This document shows positions 7,135-7,570 of a DNA stretch of 7,570 bases, piece after piece (position 1 is the stretch's first letter; each line of letters opens with the position of its first letter). The notes below the pieces were generated by a model, which saw only the letters and a list, made by a program, of their open reading frames with translations, was not told the origin of the DNA and ran no database searches. The position numbers and the translations under genes are program-made. The DNA is from an uncultured Clostridia bacterium (GTDB lineage: Bacteria; Bacillota; Clostridia; RUG12999): positions 1 through 7,570 of the forward strand of contig CALLNG010000104.1 in NCBI GenBank assembly GCA_938005345.1, written 5' to 3'.

Positions 7135-7570
7135 TTATCGATTAGAATGGATTTCTCTATATTTTCCAGCTGTAATACCTTCAAATTTCTTGAAAAATCT
7201 TGAGAAGGTAGCGCGATTCGTGTAGCCTACCATAGAAATTATTTCTTCAATCTTTTTATTTGTTTCAGCCAATAACTTTTTTGCATGTGTTATTCGCACA
7301 TAATGTATATAGTAAAAAATAGAATAATTCGTTTTATCCTTAAAAATATTGGATAAGTAAGAACTAGTCAACTGAAAATGTTCGCCTACTAATGTGGGAG
7401 ATAAATTAACATCAGTATAATTTAGTTCTATATATTCCATAATATCTGTTATTAAACCATTTGATGATAGACTTTTTTCAGGGGTAGGACAGATTGAAGA
7501 TATCATAGAAAGAAGTACTTCCTGCATTTGTGCCACGGTGGTGGAGTTCATTAATTGATTAATAAAATCG
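7135..7570 (-). CDS. AraC-family transcriptional regulator, C-terminal DNA-binding part (cut by window end)
   Basis: This is the DNA-binding end of an AraC/XylS-type regulator. Counting from the methionine codon at 7549-7551, the two helix-turn-helix units are seen. The first is about 50-70 (LSPTLVGEHFQLTSSYLSNIF) and the second about 100-122, with the conserved run VGYTNRATFSRFFKKFEGIT followed by KYREI. The usual GxTPxxYR ending has Ala in place of Pro (GITAGKYR). No stop occurs upstream of that methionine: codons DFINQL continue to the edge, so the gene is 5'-truncated and the methionine is probably internal. The visible part has no effector or receiver domain, so the signal is unknown. 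It could be a cytoplasmic one-component regulator, a response regulator, or a large membrane sensor with a C-terminal AraC domain. GC is about 29% (104 of 360 bases counted at 7141-7500), well below the about 41% sampled in mfd, hinting at separate origin. It converges on the parvulin gene and its promoter is outside the window. Confidence 0.9.
   Translation of the reverse strand, partial: DFINQLMNSTTVAQMQEVLLSMISSICPTPEKSLSSNGLITDIMEYIELNYTDVNLSPTLVGEHFQLTSSYLSNIFKDKTNYSIFYYIHYVRITHAKKLLAETNKKIEEIISMVGYTNRATFSRFFKKFEGITAGKYREIHSNR

Noticed and set aside
1..7570. tRNA, rRNA, CRISPR array, insertion sequence, riboswitch or defence system
   Set aside because: Reading through the gaps and gene ends, I saw no clover-leaf pattern, repeat-spacer series, transposase motif or complex leader. 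All gaps between genes are 123 bases or less and are explained by terminators, a promoter and ribosome sites.

Overview
This window looks like ordinary chromosomal housekeeping DNA from a low-to-middle GC Gram-positive bacterium, most likely a Clostridia-class Firmicute. The reasons are the protein families and their order (serC-serA; then pth-mfd-prsA-type foldase), strong purine-rich Shine-Dalgarno sites, near-consensus sigma-A promoter geometry, and a lipobox-bearing parvulin of the kind used outside a single membrane. Hand counts over sampled lines give about 41% GC in mfd. A placement near the Oscillospiraceae/Ruminococcaceae type of clostridia is a guess from resemblance and cannot be settled from this sequence alone.

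Layout on the plus strand: (1) positions 1-1773 hold the 3' part of serC and the complete serA, a two-gene serine-biosynthesis operon ended by a hairpin at 1810-1836. (2) Positions 1897-5923 hold pth (peptidyl-tRNA hydrolase) and mfd (transcription-repair coupling factor), which are translationally linked: the ribosome binding site of mfd lies in the last codons of pth. (3) A near-consensus sigma-A promoter begins on the base after the mfd stop codon and drives a separate lipoprotein parvulin (PrsA-like peptidyl-prolyl isomerase), 6007-7038. (4) A long hairpin with T-runs on both strands (7070-7131) separates this gene from a convergent minus-strand gene running off the right edge. That gene encodes the DNA-binding end of an AraC-family regulator and is clearly poorer in GC (about 29%) than the rest.

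The genes cover separate jobs. SerA and SerC catalyse the first two steps from 3-phosphoglycerate to serine. Pth recycles peptidyl-tRNAs released from stalled ribosomes. Mfd removes stalled RNA polymerase and recruits excision repair. The parvulin lipoprotein helps exported proteins fold at the outer face of the membrane. The AraC gene is the only accessory-looking item, and its regulated targets are not visible here.

I looked for an undescribed system and did not find one. The points most worth checking are the composition and synteny break at the AraC gene, the promoter placed directly at the mfd stop codon, and the two-way terminator. All protein-coding calls rest on recognised motifs read directly from the translation; no database search was possible.
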